Positions 7,976-15,909 of a stretch of DNA of 64,000 nucleotides are shown here, piece after piece. Origin of the DNA: an uncultured Prevotellaceae bacterium (GTDB taxonomy: Bacteria; Bacteroidota; Bacteroidia; Bacteroidales; Bacteroidaceae); NCBI GenBank assembly GCA_900316285.1, contig ONCG01000020.1:1-64000 (forward strand). Reading direction: 5' to 3'. The first letter of the stretch is position 1. Each line of letters begins with the position of its first letter. A program made the position numbers and the translations under genes. The notes beneath the pieces were generated by a model. The model did no database searches and had not been told where the DNA came from. It saw nothing but the letters and a program-made list of their open reading frames with translations.

Positions 7976-8512
7976 ATGGAACTCAACGAACTCATTAAAG
8001 ACTGCTCGCGCAGACAGAAAAAAGGACTGCATTTCATCTTGACATCCATCCTGATTTGGGGACTGATACTGGCAGTCTTCCTCACCGATTTGAACATCAA
8101 TCAGAAGAACATCGTCACCTTCTGCTGCTCTGCCATCTTGCTTCCTGCGGCTTGGATGCTGTCGAAGGTCTTGCACATCGATTTCGAAGGCAAGGGAAAC
8201 CCACTGACCAAGGCTGGCTTGCTGTTCAGCATTAACCAAATGCTCTACATCCTGATTGCCATGTGGGTGTTCGCAGCGGTTCCCGAGAAGATGCTGATGG
8301 TCTATGCCATGATTTTCGGAGCTCACCTCATGCCGTTCTCCTGGCTCTACGACTCGAAGAGCTATCTGGTCTTCTCCATCGTCATCCCGATTCTCGCACT
8401 TGTCGTCGGACTGCTCTATCCGCCATCTGTCTTAGCGGTTCTGATGGTCGTCGTCGAGGCCGTGTTCGCCTGTTGCCTCTTCAGGGAATGCAAGGGCATA
8501 GGCAAAGAGTAG
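7976..8512 (+). CDS. DUF7010-like integral membrane protein
   Basis: A 178-residue membrane protein. It starts with a conserved-looking polar segment (MELNELIKDCSRRQKKGLHF), followed by about six hydrophobic segments (about 20-38, 46-62, 80-100, 104-120, 125-147, 150-168). The layout resembles the DUF7010 family, which has no known function. Its own divergent promoter sits upstream. It was probably acquired or kept independently of the neighbouring operon. Confidence 0.6.
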   Translation: MELNELIKDCSRRQKKGLHFILTSILIWGLILAVFLTDLNINQKNIVTFCCSAILLPAAWMLSKVLHIDFEGKGNPLTKAGLLFSINQMLYILIAMWVFAAVPEKMLMVYAMIFGAHLMPFSWLYDSKSYLVFSIVIPILALVVGLLYPPSVLAVLMVVVEAVFACCLFRECKGIGKE

Positions 8513-8550
8513 TTTTCAAAGGCTGTTATGGGGATAATAATTGCCCCATC

Positions 8551-8802
8551 AAGCCCCGAAGGGGCGACATAACACAGGCAGGCGGTGAAGCGAAGCGACG
8601 CTCGGCTCTGCCGCTTTCGTAGCGTCGCGGAGAAAGAACCCCTGCTATGAAGACCCACATTTTTAAAAGCGCCGAAGGTGCGGCAGAATTCTTTCACCCC
8701 TTCAGGGTTTGAAATCCCTCTCGTCATTTAGCAGGGGTTTCGTGCTCCGCTGCGCTACGCACTCCACCGCCTGCCTGTAATCTTTACGCCCCTTCGGGGC
8801 TT
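8551..8802. mobile_element. Nested-palindrome intergenic element (252 bp), MITE-like
   Basis: The ends pair with each other: AAGCCCCGAAGGGGCG at 8551 with CGCCCCTTCGGGGCTT at 8787-8802, then AGGCAGGCGGTG at 8576 with CACCGCCTGCCT further in, and AACCCCTGCTA against TAGCAGGGGTT nearer the middle. Each end is itself a small palindrome. No protein is encoded. No target duplication is visible. It occupies most of the gap between the DUF7010-like gene and the S41 peptidase. Confidence 0.75.
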
Positions 8803-8896
8803 ACGTGCCGACTTCCTTCCGTAGGTCGTCCCGACCCACGGTTATTGAGCGGAGACGCTTTCAGCGTCTTGTGTCATCTGCTATATTACTGCCTTT

Positions 8897-10072
8897 TTAA
8901 TTCTTCGCATTCGAGGATGCAACTGAGAAGTGCTGGACGATGAACTGCCAGGCGGCAGCTTTGTCGCTGAGGTCTACTTCGTAGTCGGGGGCCATGAAGG
9001 CATCGTCGACCGTTGCCGCATCGGGGCGGGCGAAGTACTTGCACGAGATGGAGCCGAGGACATCGGTGTTCGGAAGCCTGTAGGGCATGATTTCACCATA
9101 GTGCGACGGTGGGAAGGTGGAGTTGGTGCCGATGATGGTTCCAATGTGGTTGTCGCGGGCAAGCGTCATCAGCATGCCGGCACTGCTGAAGGTTCTCGGC
9201 CCCATGACGAACACCACCTTTCCCTCGTAGAGCTTCGGCTGCTGATAGTCGGCAGGCATCTTCGCTGCGGGCATCTGGTACAGCTCGTCTTTGTGTCCGT
9301 CGTTCTCCCAGTTCTTCTTCACTTGGGCAATCCCAGGATTGTAGCTCGCCATGAGGTCGGAGAAACGCAGATAGGTCGTGAAGTTCTTCAGCTTATCGAT
9401 GGGATAGAGATGTTCAAGCAGCTGGCCGCAAAGCTGGCTACTGCCACCGCCGTTGTACTGCGCATCGACCACCAGCGTCTTGATGTGCTCTTCCTCCATC
9501 TTCGCAAACATATCGTTCAGGAACTTGTTGAAGGGATAGTCTGACGCGCTCATGCACCTGTTGAACTGCAGGTAGCAGATGCTCTCCTCGGGGAAGAATC
9601 GGTAGTCGTAGAACGAGTTGTGGGGACTCATCACCTGCGACCTATCGACGTCTTCCACGGCATCTGCCGCCCCTTTCTCGCTCCCAGTCTTCTTGGCCTC
9701 CTGCATTCGTTTCACCGTAGCAATGTCGGTGTGCTTGTCGCGGAGGGGTCCTAGCGCGGCGATGAGGGCATCGGCAAAGGCTTCGTCGGTCTCCATGTCC
9801 TTGCATTGCTCAAGCAGGGCGGCCTTCTTGGCGAACCATTCCGTGCGGCGTTCGGGCTTGATGTAGTAAGGATGCGTGTCGGCCACCATGTCCATGAAGA
9901 GGATGGCATCCTTCTGATACTTATTGCCCGTCTGGTATTCCGACACAGACTGATAAGCGGAGTCGCTGAGGGACTTGAACTGGTTCAGTGGGAGTTGCCC
10001 GAAGCACTGGCTGGCGCTTGCAAGCAGCAACGTCAGCAACACTCCACAATACTGATAAAATGTAGGTTTCAT
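8897..10072 (-). CDS. S41 family (tail-specific protease-like) peptidase, secreted
   Basis: A 391-residue protein with a signal peptide (about 1-25). The C-terminal half has the S41 fold: strand LVVDAQYNGGGSSQLC and the nucleophile region VFVMGPRTFSSAGMLMTLARDN, where the serine of TFSSAG is the likely catalytic one. There is no PDZ domain, and the N-terminal part (about 40-130) is helical, as in the RDD/C-terminal-processing protease relatives of Bacteroidetes. It probably cleaves peptides in the periplasm or at the surface. It follows the GNAT gene by 15 bp and is likely cotranscribed with it. Confidence 0.8.
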   Translation of the reverse strand: MKPTFYQYCGVLLTLLLASASQCFGQLPLNQFKSLSDSAYQSVSEYQTGNKYQKDAILFMDMVADTHPYYIKPERRTEWFAKKAALLEQCKDMETDEAFADALIAALGPLRDKHTDIATVKRMQEAKKTGSEKGAADAVEDVDRSQVMSPHNSFYDYRFFPEESICYLQFNRCMSASDYPFNKFLNDMFAKMEEEHIKTLVVDAQYNGGGSSQLCGQLLEHLYPIDKLKNFTTYLRFSDLMASYNPGIAQVKKNWENDGHKDELYQMPAAKMPADYQQPKLYEGKVVFVMGPRTFSSAGMLMTLARDNHIGTIIGTNSTFPPSHYGEIMPYRLPNTDVLGSISCKYFARPDAATVDDAFMAPDYEVDLSDKAAAWQFIVQHFSVASSNAKN

Positions 10073-10087
10073 AATGGTTGATGATTT

Positions 10088-10804
10088 TTATTGTTCCGGC
10101 AACTGCCCTGGCAGGCGGAGCTTTACTTTCTTTGGGAATGTGGCTTCGTAGGCTTCAAACGCCTCGGGGTTCTCGTCGGCCACGAAATAGCCCTTAGGAG
10201 GACAGTAGGTCGCCTCCGTGATGCCATTCTCTTTCAGCCATCCGGGGATGAGCTCCTGCGCGAGGAAGAATGGTACCTCGGCATCTTTTGGGAAGTCGTG
10301 ATAATGAATGTTGAACTTGCTGGCGAGGCAGAAACCTGCATGCTTGTAGAAGTCGATGTTCCCCTCCATGCAGATGAAGCCGACACCCATCTCGCGTGCC
10401 TTCTCCAGCGCATACTGCAGCAGCTTCAGTCCGTAGCCCTTGCGCTTGTAGTCGGGATGGATGCTGATGGGGCCGAAAGTCCAAGAAAGGAAAGCCCCAC
10501 CCCCCTGCCCCTCCCGAGGGAGGGGAGTAGTATGCATTTCTTGTTGCGAAGGGTCACCGCTCCCCTCGCCCATGGAAGAGGGGTCGGGGGTGAGGCTTGC
10601 CTTCGAAAACATGACATGACCGATGATGCGGTTATCCTCCTCCATCACAAAGTCCAGCTCTGGGATGAAGTCGGGGTTCGTCCTATATTGATTGAGCACA
10701 AAATGCTCTGTGCATCCGGGACGATAGACGTTCCAGAATGCCTCGCGGGTGAGGTTTTCCACCTCGCGATAGTCTTTGGGTTGTTCCAGTCTGATTTTCA
10801 TCAT
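10088..10804 (-). CDS. GNAT acetyltransferase with an in-frame palindromic insert
   Basis: A 238-residue protein. The N-terminus (MKIRLEQPKDYREVENLTREAFW) and residues from GPISIHPDYKRKGYGLKLLQYALE (acetyl-CoA loop KRKGYG) mark a GNAT of the YhbS-like kind. Between them, residues about 73-110 (from LTPDPSSMGEG to GGGAFLSW) fit no GNAT element and are encoded by a G/C-rich palindromic insert at 10495-10595. Without it the length would be about 200 residues, normal for the family. The insert sits in a surface loop between two strands, so the enzyme may still fold. Substrate unknown. An ATG at 10804 or 10801 can serve as start. Confidence 0.8.
   Translation of the reverse strand: MMKIRLEQPKDYREVENLTREAFWNVYRPGCTEHFVLNQYRTNPDFIPELDFVMEEDNRIIGHVMFSKASLTPDPSSMGEGSGDPSQQEMHTTPLPREGQGGGAFLSWTFGPISIHPDYKRKGYGLKLLQYALEKAREMGVGFICMEGNIDFYKHAGFCLASKFNIHYHDFPKDAEVPFFLAQELIPGWLKENGITEATYCPPKGYFVADENPEAFEAYEATFPKKVKLRLPGQLPEQ
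10495..10595. repeat. Palindromic repeat module inside the GNAT gene
   Basis: Two G/C-rich modules in opposite orientation, one with CCCCTCCC/GGGAGGGG arms near 10510-10530 and one with CTCCCCT...GAGGGG arms near 10560-10583, separated by about 30 bp. The reading frame passes through without a stop. The same style of module occurs at 10959-11091, 24662-24772 and in the Dna2-like gene. Confidence 0.75.
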
Positions 10805-10839
10805 TCGCTGATAAAAGATTTATTCTTTATTCCTTTGTG

Positions 10840-10871
10840 CAAAGATACGGATAATATTCTATTGTTCCAAA
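10840..10871 (-). promoter_or_regulatory. Promoter of the GNAT-S41 operon
   Basis: On the minus strand TTTG (10871-10868) is followed after 20 bp by TATCTTTG (10847-10840), matching the Bacteroidetes -33/-7 pattern. Confidence 0.6.
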
Positions 10872-10958
10872 TCTGCACACTAACTTTTGTTGCGATGTGC
10901 CTTTCGACGTTTCTATTTTGCGGGCAGTTTGCTAAAATAGAGCAAGGAGTCGCTTCGT

Positions 10959-11091
10959 TGTCCCCTCCTTCGGGAAGGAGGGGTTAGGGGTGGTAGCGAC
11001 AAATAAGGTTCGACCAATTTTTTATATAAATAGGTAGGGACCGCTTTTTTCTCTACCACCCCGCACCCCTCCTCCCAAGAGGAGGGGACCA
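10959..11091. mobile_element. Intergenic inverted-repeat element (about 133 bp)
   Basis: Ends of about 38 bp are inverted copies of each other: TGTCCCCTCC...GGGGTGGTAG on the left and CTACCACCCC...GGAGGGGACCA on the right, with a 57-bp AT-rich centre. Each end also folds on itself. It resembles a MITE, but no transposase or target duplication is visible. Same G/C-rich style as the modules found inside genes. Confidence 0.7.
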
Positions 11092-11144
11092 CAGGCAGCG
11101 TCTTTTCATCCATTATTCTCTTTTGATCCCCCGTTGGAGGGTCT

Positions 11145-13532
11145 TTACATCCTCGCCTTCTGCTTCTCGCCGGCACCCGAGCCGCGGTATTTCGAACGTG
11201 CTTCGTTGAACTTCCACGTGAGGTCGAGGGTGAAGGTGCGACGGGCTGGGTTGTGGACTGTCAGATCGCGATAGCCGTAGATGATGGCATCGGTCTTGTT
11301 GGTATTGAAGATGTCGATGCAGCGCAGGTCGGCAGTCAGTGAGCCGAGACGACGCAGATGGAAGTCCTTCTGAACGCCAAAGCTGCCAAAGATGCGTGAC
11401 TTTGTGAGGTGGAAGTTGTTGTACTCTCCCTTCGTTGCCCATTCCACATCGGCACTCAGGCGGAAGTCGTGAGGCAGTTCGATGGTGTTTCGCCATGAAC
11501 CGTTGAACCAAGGCTGCGAGAGGGTAATCACCTCGCCAGTGGCAGTAGGCGACTTGTAGTTCTGGAACATCGCCACGACCGACCATGTGGGATGCCACTT
11601 CAATGGAGAATTGAAAATGGAGAATTGAAAATTAGGCCGTGCCGATGCGACGATGGTGAGACGGTCGTAGTCCTCCTGGCTGTTGATGGGGCGTACGAGG
11701 CTGACAAACGGGTCGGCGGAACCGGGATAGGGCTCGGTGGACATCGTTTCGGCGTCTTTTATGCGGGCATAGTTCAGCGTCAGGTTCATCCATTTGTAAG
11801 CACCGTTAAGAACGAGGCTGTGGGTGTAGGTCGGCTTCAAGTATGGATTGCCACTCTGGTAGGTGTAGCGATTGATATATACCGTTGAACTGGTCAGGTT
11901 GGCATAGTTCGGACGTTCGATATCACGGCGATAGGACAGCGAGAGCTGCACCTTGCCGACAGGAGCGGAGATGACGGCCGTTGGGAACCAGTCGCCGTAA
12001 TCGCGGCACACCTCGTCTTCCTTCTTACCGAAGTTGAAGTAGTCGTTCGTCAGGTGTTCATAGCGCAGACCCACCTGGGCGAATACCTTGCCAAACTGGC
12101 GGCCATACTCAGCGAAGGCTGCAGCTGACTTCTCATTGATCTCTGTGTCGGTAGTCTTCACTGGAACCGCATCGGTAGCCTTGAAGTCGTAGGCATCGGT
12201 TCGGTGGTTGTATGTGTACTCGCCACCGAGTGAGAAGTTGCCTTGCCAGACGGGATAGCCGAAGATGAGTTTCGATGCCCAGAAGTTATTACTGCTGACG
12301 GTAGTGCTTTCGATGCTGCGATTGACGGGACTGCCACCTGTTTCCGTCGTTACCTCTTGCGTGTTGCTTGGCGACTGCGTGTCGTCGAACAGACCGTCGA
12401 CGTTCAGGTCGATGCTCAGCTGCCCCACCTTGCCATTGTAGTATGCATTAAAGATGTGCTTCCTGAACATGTCTTCTTGGATGATATGGCTCTCTGAGCG
12501 CTCTTTGAAAATGCCGTTCTCATAACTGTCGGTATAGAACATGCTGTTGAAGTCACTATTTGGGTGGCGGTCGTATTTGTAGAACGCACCGAAACTGTGG
12601 TTCTCGTCCAACATGTAGTTCACCTGCAGCTGCGGCGACCAGCCTTTCCAGATTTTCTTCGACTCCTGCGTGCTGACACCCTCTATCTTATCCGGTCCGG
12701 CATAGTAGGTCAGGGTGTTTTCCTGCAGCGACTTCGTGTGACCATAGCGGCCGGCCCAGAACGAGGCGGTGATATCAAGACCGCCCTTGCGGTAGTTCAC
12801 ATCAAGGTTGTTGGTCAGCGTATGGTCATACTGATAGATGCCACTGAGGTAATTCTGAAAGCTAAAGCCTTCGCCCTGAGCCTTTTTCAGCGTGATGCGC
12901 ACAACGGCCTTCGTAGAGGCTGCATAGCGGGCTCCGGGATTCTGGACGACGTCCACATGCTGTATCTGGTCGGAACGCAGCCGGGAGAGTTCGCTGTTGT
13001 CCTGCACCCGCCGACCATTGATATACACCTCGGCATCGCCGCGACCCAGCACCTTTACGCCGCCATCGCGCTCTGCCTCCAACGACGGAATCTTCGACAG
13101 GGCATCGTTCACCGTTCCAGCCTTCTCCAGGATGGTGCCTGCAACGGTGGTGCGCATGGCGTCGCCCTTCACGAGTGTTTTCGGCAACTGGCTCTTCACC
13201 ACCACTTCGCCCAGCATCTGGGCATCCTCTTTCATCGTAATAGTCAGGTCGTTGGCGGCCTTGACGAACAGCGTCTCATAGCCCACGCAGGAAAGTTTCA
13301 GCAGTCCGTCGCTGGCATTGGTGACGATGTGGAATGCACCCTGTTCGTCGCTGACGGCGCCTTGCACGAATGCCGAGTCGGGCAATGAGAGCAATACCAC
13401 GTTCACAAATGCAACAGGTTCTCCTTTTTGGTCAATCACTTTTCCACTGTAGTCCTGTGTCTTCGCTGAAGCTGCCATGACCATCATCCATGCAACAGCC
13501 AAAGCAGCGAGTCGGTAACCATTCTTTTTCAT
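11145..13532 (-). CDS. TonB-dependent outer-membrane beta-barrel receptor
   Basis: A 795-residue outer-membrane protein. Signal peptide about 1-25, a CarboxypepD_reg-like domain about 28-105 (YSGKVIDQKGEPVAFVNVVL, SCVGYETL), a plug domain about 110-215 (ILEKAGTVNDALSKIP, VYINGRRV), then a long barrel rich in aromatic alternating strands. It resembles the OMP_b-brl_3/Oar-like group rather than SusC, and has no SusD partner. The ligand is unknown. The ATG at 13532 is chosen for the signal peptide. A 14-bp tandem repeat is embedded in its coding region at 11603-11630. It follows the LiaF-like gene by 47 bp. Confidence 0.85.
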   Translation of the reverse strand: MKKNGYRLAALAVAWMMVMAASAKTQDYSGKVIDQKGEPVAFVNVVLLSLPDSAFVQGAVSDEQGAFHIVTNASDGLLKLSCVGYETLFVKAANDLTITMKEDAQMLGEVVVKSQLPKTLVKGDAMRTTVAGTILEKAGTVNDALSKIPSLEAERDGGVKVLGRGDAEVYINGRRVQDNSELSRLRSDQIQHVDVVQNPGARYAASTKAVVRITLKKAQGEGFSFQNYLSGIYQYDHTLTNNLDVNYRKGGLDITASFWAGRYGHTKSLQENTLTYYAGPDKIEGVSTQESKKIWKGWSPQLQVNYMLDENHSFGAFYKYDRHPNSDFNSMFYTDSYENGIFKERSESHIIQEDMFRKHIFNAYYNGKVGQLSIDLNVDGLFDDTQSPSNTQEVTTETGGSPVNRSIESTTVSSNNFWASKLIFGYPVWQGNFSLGGEYTYNHRTDAYDFKATDAVPVKTTDTEINEKSAAAFAEYGRQFGKVFAQVGLRYEHLTNDYFNFGKKEDEVCRDYGDWFPTAVISAPVGKVQLSLSYRRDIERPNYANLTSSTVYINRYTYQSGNPYLKPTYTHSLVLNGAYKWMNLTLNYARIKDAETMSTEPYPGSADPFVSLVRPINSQEDYDRLTIVASARPNFQFSIFNSPLKWHPTWSVVAMFQNYKSPTATGEVITLSQPWFNGSWRNTIELPHDFRLSADVEWATKGEYNNFHLTKSRIFGSFGVQKDFHLRRLGSLTADLRCIDIFNTNKTDAIIYGYRDLTVHNPARRTFTLDLTWKFNEARSKYRGSGAGEKQKARM
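11603..11630. repeat. 14-bp tandem duplication inside the receptor gene
   Basis: ATGGAGAATTGAAA is present twice in a row. On the coding strand it adds the residues NFQFSIFNSPLK between ARP and WHPTW without breaking the frame. Confidence 0.8.
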
Positions 13533-13579
13533 TATTTTATTTGCTTTTTTGTTATTTATTTGGTTTCTGCCTTTTCCCA

Positions 13580-14137
13580 TTATTTCTCATACTTAATGTT
13601 CACACCTCCGAAGAAGTTGCTGGCAACGATGTGCAGGCAGGGTGCACCGGGAATGGTTTGATGATTGGTGTTGTCGCTGATGCTTCCAAGGAAGTTGTGG
13701 CTCTTCACCTGCAGGTTCACGTTCTTAGGGACCAGCAGTTCAATGCCACCGGCAAAGGTGTGGATATCAATTTCTTCGTCCTCGGTGATGACAGCCTTGC
13801 GAAGGTCCATGCGAATGCCGCCAAAAAGCGCATCGAGTCGTACTCCGTGAAAGGGTTCGCCATCGAACGTGTACTCGTCGGCACCGAAACTTGCCGAGCA
13901 GCACATGCGCTTGCCGCTATCGCCGAGGGGCAACGGACGCTGCAGCCACTGGCCGGAATCGTGCGAGAATCCATAGATGATCAGTTCAACACCGATGTAG
14001 AGGATGAGGAATACTGCGAAATACTCCGGCCAGGGATGCTCCCAGAGCCAGTTCAGTTTGATGATTCCCCACATGTTTGCCAGCTTCAGCAATGCGGCAA
14101 CCACGAAAATAATACCAATGATAGTTCTTCTGTTCAT
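13580..14137 (-). CDS. LiaF-like membrane protein
   Basis: A 185-residue protein with two N-terminal membrane segments (about 5-22 and 38-58) and a C-terminal beta-rich domain with repeated glycine-turn strands (FGGIRMDLRKA, FAGGIELLVPKNVNLQVKS, NFFGGVNIKYEK). This is the LiaF/cell-wall-active antibiotic response pattern, in which a beta-solenoid-like domain sits behind a membrane anchor. In Firmicutes LiaF restrains an envelope-stress kinase; in Bacteroidetes homologues often sit next to LytTR regulators, as here. Probable inner-membrane sensor or modulator. Divergent from the LytTR gene and upstream of the TonB receptor. Confidence 0.75.
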   Translation of the reverse strand: MNRRTIIGIIFVVAALLKLANMWGIIKLNWLWEHPWPEYFAVFLILYIGVELIIYGFSHDSGQWLQRPLPLGDSGKRMCCSASFGADEYTFDGEPFHGVRLDALFGGIRMDLRKAVITEDEEIDIHTFAGGIELLVPKNVNLQVKSHNFLGSISDNTNHQTIPGAPCLHIVASNFFGGVNIKYEK

Positions 14138-14183
14138 AATTTTTTGTTGTTTAAAAATTGCGTTCGTTTTGTTTATTCGACGG

Positions 14184-14191
14184 CAAAGGTA
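14184..14191 (-). promoter_or_regulatory. -7 element for the LiaF-receptor pair
   Basis: Minus-strand TACCTTTG, about 47 bp before the LiaF-like start. Confidence 0.5.
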
Positions 14192-14251
14192 GGGCGTTTT
14201 GTTGCATCTTGCAAGAATTTGGGATATTCTGCAGGGTTTTGTGACGAATGG

Positions 14252-14283
14252 TTTGGCGGTTTACGGAAAATGAACTAATTTTG
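14252..14283 (+). promoter_or_regulatory. Promoter of the LytTR gene
   Basis: TTTG at 14252-14255, 20 bp spacer, TAATTTTG at 14276-14283. The start codon at 14292 is only 8 bp downstream, so the transcript would have almost no leader. Confidence 0.6.
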
Positions 14284-14291
14284 CATGTTGT

Positions 14292-15152
14292 ATGAACAAA
14301 GGACAAAGAGAAACATTCACAACCCGCGTGGTCAGCACCGCCTTCGTGACGCTGGCCTTGGCCGTGTTCAAGCCCTTCGGACTTGATGCATTGCACTGGC
14401 AGGCATACCTCCATCTGGGGATAGTGTTTTTGCTGGGTGTTGTGGTTTGCATGGTGACCGACGTCGTCTTGAAATATGTGGTGAAGATGCCTAGGTCGTA
14501 CGAACATGGAGCCAGCTACATCATTCGTCGTAATCTCTGGTTCCAGCTCATCAACACGCCACTCATCGCCTTCGGCATCTGCCTGTATCGCCATTTTGTG
14601 TTGAGCGACCGCGTGGAAAACAATCACCTGTCGTGGGGCAACTTCTTCGAGACACTCCTCATCATTGCTTTTTGTTCCTTTGCCATCGGACTCTATTGGC
14701 GGTTTAAGTATCGCAGCAAATATCTGGCAATGGAACTGGAGGAGACACGCCAACTGAACGAGCAGCTGATGAAATCGCAGGCAGCGGAGACCACTGAGCA
14801 GCCAGCAGAAGATGTGGTGCTCACTGGAACCACCAATGAATCGGTGGCGCTACAGATTTCACAACTTTTATATATAGAAGCAGTTGGCAACTATGTGAAG
14901 GTTTGCCACCTGCGCGACGAAAAAGCACACACCGACATGCTTCGTGCCACCATGAAGCAGACCGAAGATGCGTTGCAAGCATATCAAATGATTGTGCGCT
15001 GCCATCGTGCCTTCCTCGTCAACCTCGGGCAGGTGGAGCAAATCGTCACTAAGTCGGGCTCCATGCTACTTGTCATGAAGCACACACACGACTCCATCCC
15101 TGTCTCGCGCAGCAACATGGCAGGCGTGAAGGAAGCCATTCAGAAAGTATGA
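14292..15152 (+). CDS. Membrane-anchored LytTR-family transcriptional regulator
   Basis: A 286-residue protein with four predicted membrane segments in the first 145 residues (VSTAFVTLALAVFKPFG, HLGIVFLLGVVVCMVTDVVL, FQLINTPLIAFGICLY, NFFETLLIIAFCSFAIGLYW), a short charged coiled coil, and a C-terminal LytTR DNA-binding domain (QISQLLYIEAVGNYVKV, then RCHRAFLVNLGQVEQI, IPVSRSNMAGVKEA). No receiver domain is present, so it senses through its membrane part or partners. Its divergent placement next to the LiaF-like and TonB-receptor genes suggests it controls them; this is inference. Confidence 0.85.
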   Translation: MNKGQRETFTTRVVSTAFVTLALAVFKPFGLDALHWQAYLHLGIVFLLGVVVCMVTDVVLKYVVKMPRSYEHGASYIIRRNLWFQLINTPLIAFGICLYRHFVLSDRVENNHLSWGNFFETLLIIAFCSFAIGLYWRFKYRSKYLAMELEETRQLNEQLMKSQAAETTEQPAEDVVLTGTTNESVALQISQLLYIEAVGNYVKVCHLRDEKAHTDMLRATMKQTEDALQAYQMIVRCHRAFLVNLGQVEQIVTKSGSMLLVMKHTHDSIPVSRSNMAGVKEAIQKV

Positions 15153-15156
15153 TATT

Positions 15157-15765
15157 TCATCCGTTTGCCAGCTCATCGCTGCGAATGCCAAGGGCAGCCA
15201 TGAGCGAGTAGCCAAGCATCTCTTGTCGGAAGTTTCCACCTTGTAGGGGTTCCATCGTGAAGACGGTGACGCGTTTGTCGTCGGCATCTTGGCGGCGCAG
15301 CGTTTCGCGCAGGTCATCGTAGAGGGTGCCCTCTTCAGCATTGGGAACAATCATCACACGCTTCACTTCTGGCTGTTGCAGGGCGGTGCCCACGATGTCG
15401 AGCAACAGGTCGTCGTGGCAGACGAGCTGGTCTTCGGCCGTGACGGCACTGATCGTGAACTCACCGAGCTGGTCGTCACGGAAGGCTTGCCCGTTGAGCT
15501 CGGTGTCGAACTGCGACGGGGTGAAGTTCTCAAGACGGGAGCGGTCGCGGTTGTGCAGCAGAACCACATGTGTGTCAGAGGCCGTGCGCAAGCCACCATC
15601 GAGTGCGACGCAGACGAGCCATTGTGCCATGTCAGCCTGTGGAATGCGACGGCCGATCATGCGTTCGAAGTTCACGATGAGATTAAAAGCGACGCGGTCG
15701 GCATAGTCGGCGTCGGCAATGATGATGTTCTCGCTCCAGGGCGAGTGTTCAATAGGTTGTTCCAT
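15157..15765 (-). CDS. DUF6621-like conserved protein of Bacteroidales
   Basis: A 202-residue soluble protein. It contains ENIIIADADYADRVAFNLIVNFERMIGR, VVLLHNRD and a C-terminal GYSLMAALGIRSDEL. The pattern matches a conserved Bacteroidales family that I recall as DUF6621; no function is known. No signal peptide from the chosen ATG at 15765. It converges on the LytTR gene with a 4-bp gap. It has its own promoter of standard form. Confidence 0.6.
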   Translation of the reverse strand: MEQPIEHSPWSENIIIADADYADRVAFNLIVNFERMIGRRIPQADMAQWLVCVALDGGLRTASDTHVVLLHNRDRSRLENFTPSQFDTELNGQAFRDDQLGEFTISAVTAEDQLVCHDDLLLDIVGTALQQPEVKRVMIVPNAEEGTLYDDLRETLRRQDADDKRVTVFTMEPLQGGNFRQEMLGYSLMAALGIRSDELANG

Positions 15766-15792
15766 TTGTGAAGAGATACAAATAAGCGAGGC

Positions 15793-15823
15793 CAAAGGTA
15801 CGAATAAAAGTTTAAAGTTCAAA
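15793..15823 (-). promoter_or_regulatory. Promoter of the DUF6621-like gene
   Basis: On the minus strand TTTG (15823-15820), 19-bp spacer, TACCTTTG (15800-15793). The spacer and the sequence beyond consist of AAGTTTAAAGTTCAAAG-type simple repeats. Confidence 0.55.
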
Positions 15824-15849
15824 GTTTAAAGTTTAAAGTTTTTGATTTT

Positions 15850-15881
15850 TTTGGTGTTTTGCACAAATTGCATTATCTTTG
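15850..15881 (+). promoter_or_regulatory. Promoter of rhaD
   Basis: TTTG at 15850-15853, 20-bp spacer, TATCTTTG at 15874-15881, 29 bp before the rhaD start. Confidence 0.6.
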
Positions 15882-15909
15882 CAACCAACAAACAACCATT
15901 TGACAGAAT

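Noticed and set aside
8416-8727. 103-codon minus-strand frame in the nested palindrome
   Set aside because: Overlaps the end of the DUF7010-like gene and the repeat; residues simply translate the palindrome.
10913-11176. 87-codon frame reading LPPLTPPSRRRG
   Set aside because: A translation of the intergenic inverted-repeat element; no start context or family. Noted only as support for the repeat family.
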